Of a DNA stretch of 64,000 nt, positions 63,077-64,000 are shown piece after piece. Origin of the DNA: Elymus sibiricus (taxonomy: Eukaryota > Streptophyta > Magnoliopsida > Poales > Poaceae); the NCBI GenBank assembly GCA_039707655.1, contig CM077665.1, positions 311,178,486 through 311,242,485 of the forward strand. Direction: 5' to 3'. Every line of letters begins with the position of its first letter. Within the stretch, counting starts at the first letter, position 1. The notes beneath the pieces were generated by a model, which had not been told where the DNA came from, ran no database searches, and saw nothing but the letters and a program-made list of their open reading frames with translations. The translations under genes were made by a program, and so were the position numbers.

Positions 63077-64000
63077 CTAGGTGTTACCACTAGCAGTGAA
63101 GTAGGCCATCCAACCAGTGTGTGTACCACCAGAAGGAGGAGGACCACGAAAAGGAGGAGGAGCGTCGGAACTGGAGCCAGCAGATTACCTTCGGGCAGAG
63201 AATGCCCTTGTACTCCATCCAACACCTCTCCCATCAGCACCTCTTGCAGATTGAGCTCTAGTACCACCTGTTGTAGCTTCTCTTGCAGCTCCTCTCGTAG
63301 CTCCACCTCTTCCATAGCCTCTACCAGAAGTAGTAGGAGCTCTTGGTGTTGGAGGAGGAGCACCAGAAGCTTCTGGTTGTCTTGTTGGTGGTGTAGGAGC
63401 AGAACCAGAAGCTCTTGATTGTCTTGTTGGTGGTGTAGGAGTAGGACCAGAAGTTGTTTGTTGTCTTGCTGGTGGTGTAGTAGCAGACCAGAAGCTCTTG
63501 ATTGTCTTGCTGGTGTTTGTGAGTTGCTTGGAGTAGCCTTGCATACACGTGGAAATAAGTTAATAATACTAGAAGTAAAGAAATGTACAAGAAAGGAAAA
63601 GGTAATTTGAAGGAGAAGCATTATTACCACATGTTTGTTCTTCCTCATAGCTAGCTCGGGCTTCAACTGTTTAAGACAACTTGTGTACCTATGCCCTTGG
63701 AGTCCACAATTCCACATGTTATTGTCCCCATTCTAGATGTGTCCTTTGGCTTTGGTACTTCAAATTTCACCTTGATACTCTTTTATTTCTTTCTTCATCT
63801 TTTCAATTTAAGTGCAGGTGGTTCTATGTCTAGACCAGGGGTCTTTGTCCAATCATGCTCACCAGGAACATGATAGATTATTTGTTCATAAGTTGCAACA
63901 TTAAATTGTTTCTTGAAGAATTTGCTTACATAATCCTTTGGACATCTTTTAGCCTTGTTTATTGCAGATATTGGATGGTTGCATGGAATGCCAATGAGGT
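63077..64000 (-). pseudogene. MuDR-type (MULE) transposase, C-terminal part, disrupted; continues past the window
   Basis: From 64000 leftward, the minus strand reads LIGIPCNHPISAINKAKRCP (SWIM-type zinc-binding, C-X-H pattern), then SKFFKKQFNVATYEQIIY and VPGEHDWTKTPGLDI. After two stops near 63790-63812 come KFEVPKPKDTSRMGTITCG and, one base out of frame at about 63717, the zinc knuckle NCGLQGHRYTSC, ending AMRKNKHV. A GT-AG intron fits 63627-63538. The next exon is Thr/Pro/Ser repeats (TPPTRQ units), a Gly/Arg stretch, a stop at 63185, and a conserved-looking end THTGWMAYFTASGNT before a stop at 63077. The protein would bind element ends and cut DNA. At least three stops and a frameshift make it inactive. 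Confidence 0.8.

Noticed and set aside
63061..63717. 218-codon minus-strand ORF as one protein with Leu/Gln repeats
   Set aside because: It reads through a likely 90-bp intron; only its first ~30 codons are the transposase zinc knuckle, and the repeat part is in frame with TPPTRQ units in a different phase.

Overview
The window is nuclear DNA from a large, repeat-rich grass genome, most probably a Triticeae species (wheat, Aegilops, barley or relative). The evidence is the repeat content: several LTRs that open TGATACGTCTCCAACGTATC (Sabrina/WHAM/Derami-like Gypsy group, tRNA-Asp-type primer site), two Copia elements of the Angela/WIS/BARE group (LTR opening TGTTGGAAATATGCCC), a Tat-lineage Gypsy, a CACTA element whose subterminal repeats carry TTTGCCGTC, a very long solo LTR, and Mutator, Harbinger, Mariner and LINE pieces. 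There is no bacterial or organellar signature, rRNA, tRNA or CRISPR array. I recognise one likely functional host gene, at 53884-54543: a SOB FIVE-LIKE (SOFL) protein of a family linked to cytokinin responses.

Layout. 1-10494: a minus-strand non-autonomous Gypsy (1-6034) nested in the gag region of a plus-strand relative (6035-10494). 10495-12364: an orphan 327-bp stretch, then another TGATACG LTR. 12365-33111: a plus-strand Gypsy with a gag-only body and a ~3.7-kb 3' LTR. Its body holds a Copia-type solo LTR (14864-17405, TSD acgac). Its 3' LTR is split by a 6.6-kb CACTA (18511-25127, TSD tta) and by a deleted Copia (26817-31679, TSD ttctt). 33112-39708: a decayed minus-strand Tat-lineage Gypsy with a second, archaeal-type RNase H. 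It sits inside another minus-strand Gypsy, seen as 39709-39772 plus 48310-49675. That element is also split by a solo LTR of about 4.8 kb net (39773-48309, TSD ccttc), which itself holds a gag-truncated Copia (41634-45325, TSD catgc).

49676-57620 is the gene-proximal island: a LINE-like retroposon tail, a 179-bp hairpin MITE, a 2.1-kb Mutator-like element with a perfect 9-bp TSD ending 31 bp before the SOFL TATA box, the SOFL gene, a Mariner-type MITE, short tandem duplications, a reverse-oriented LINE tail and a broken Harbinger. 57621-61210 is one complete TGATACG LTR with internal sequence on both sides. 61211-64000 holds a coiled-coil ORF fragment, a 49-bp minisatellite rich in telomere-like CCCTAAACCCTA, and the 3' end of a degenerate MuDR-type transposase gene on the minus strand.

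How it fits together: I see no operon or cooperating gene set. The structure is a stack of nested insertions around one small gene. Target-site duplications let six insertions be bounded to the base (solo LTR, CACTA, Copia, solo LTR, Copia, MULE). Most coding copies carry stops, frameshifts or deletions. The most biologically relevant points are the MULE in the SOFL promoter, the internally rearranged CACTA, the long solo LTR and the telomere-like array. All family names are recalled from general knowledge and were not checked against a repeat database.
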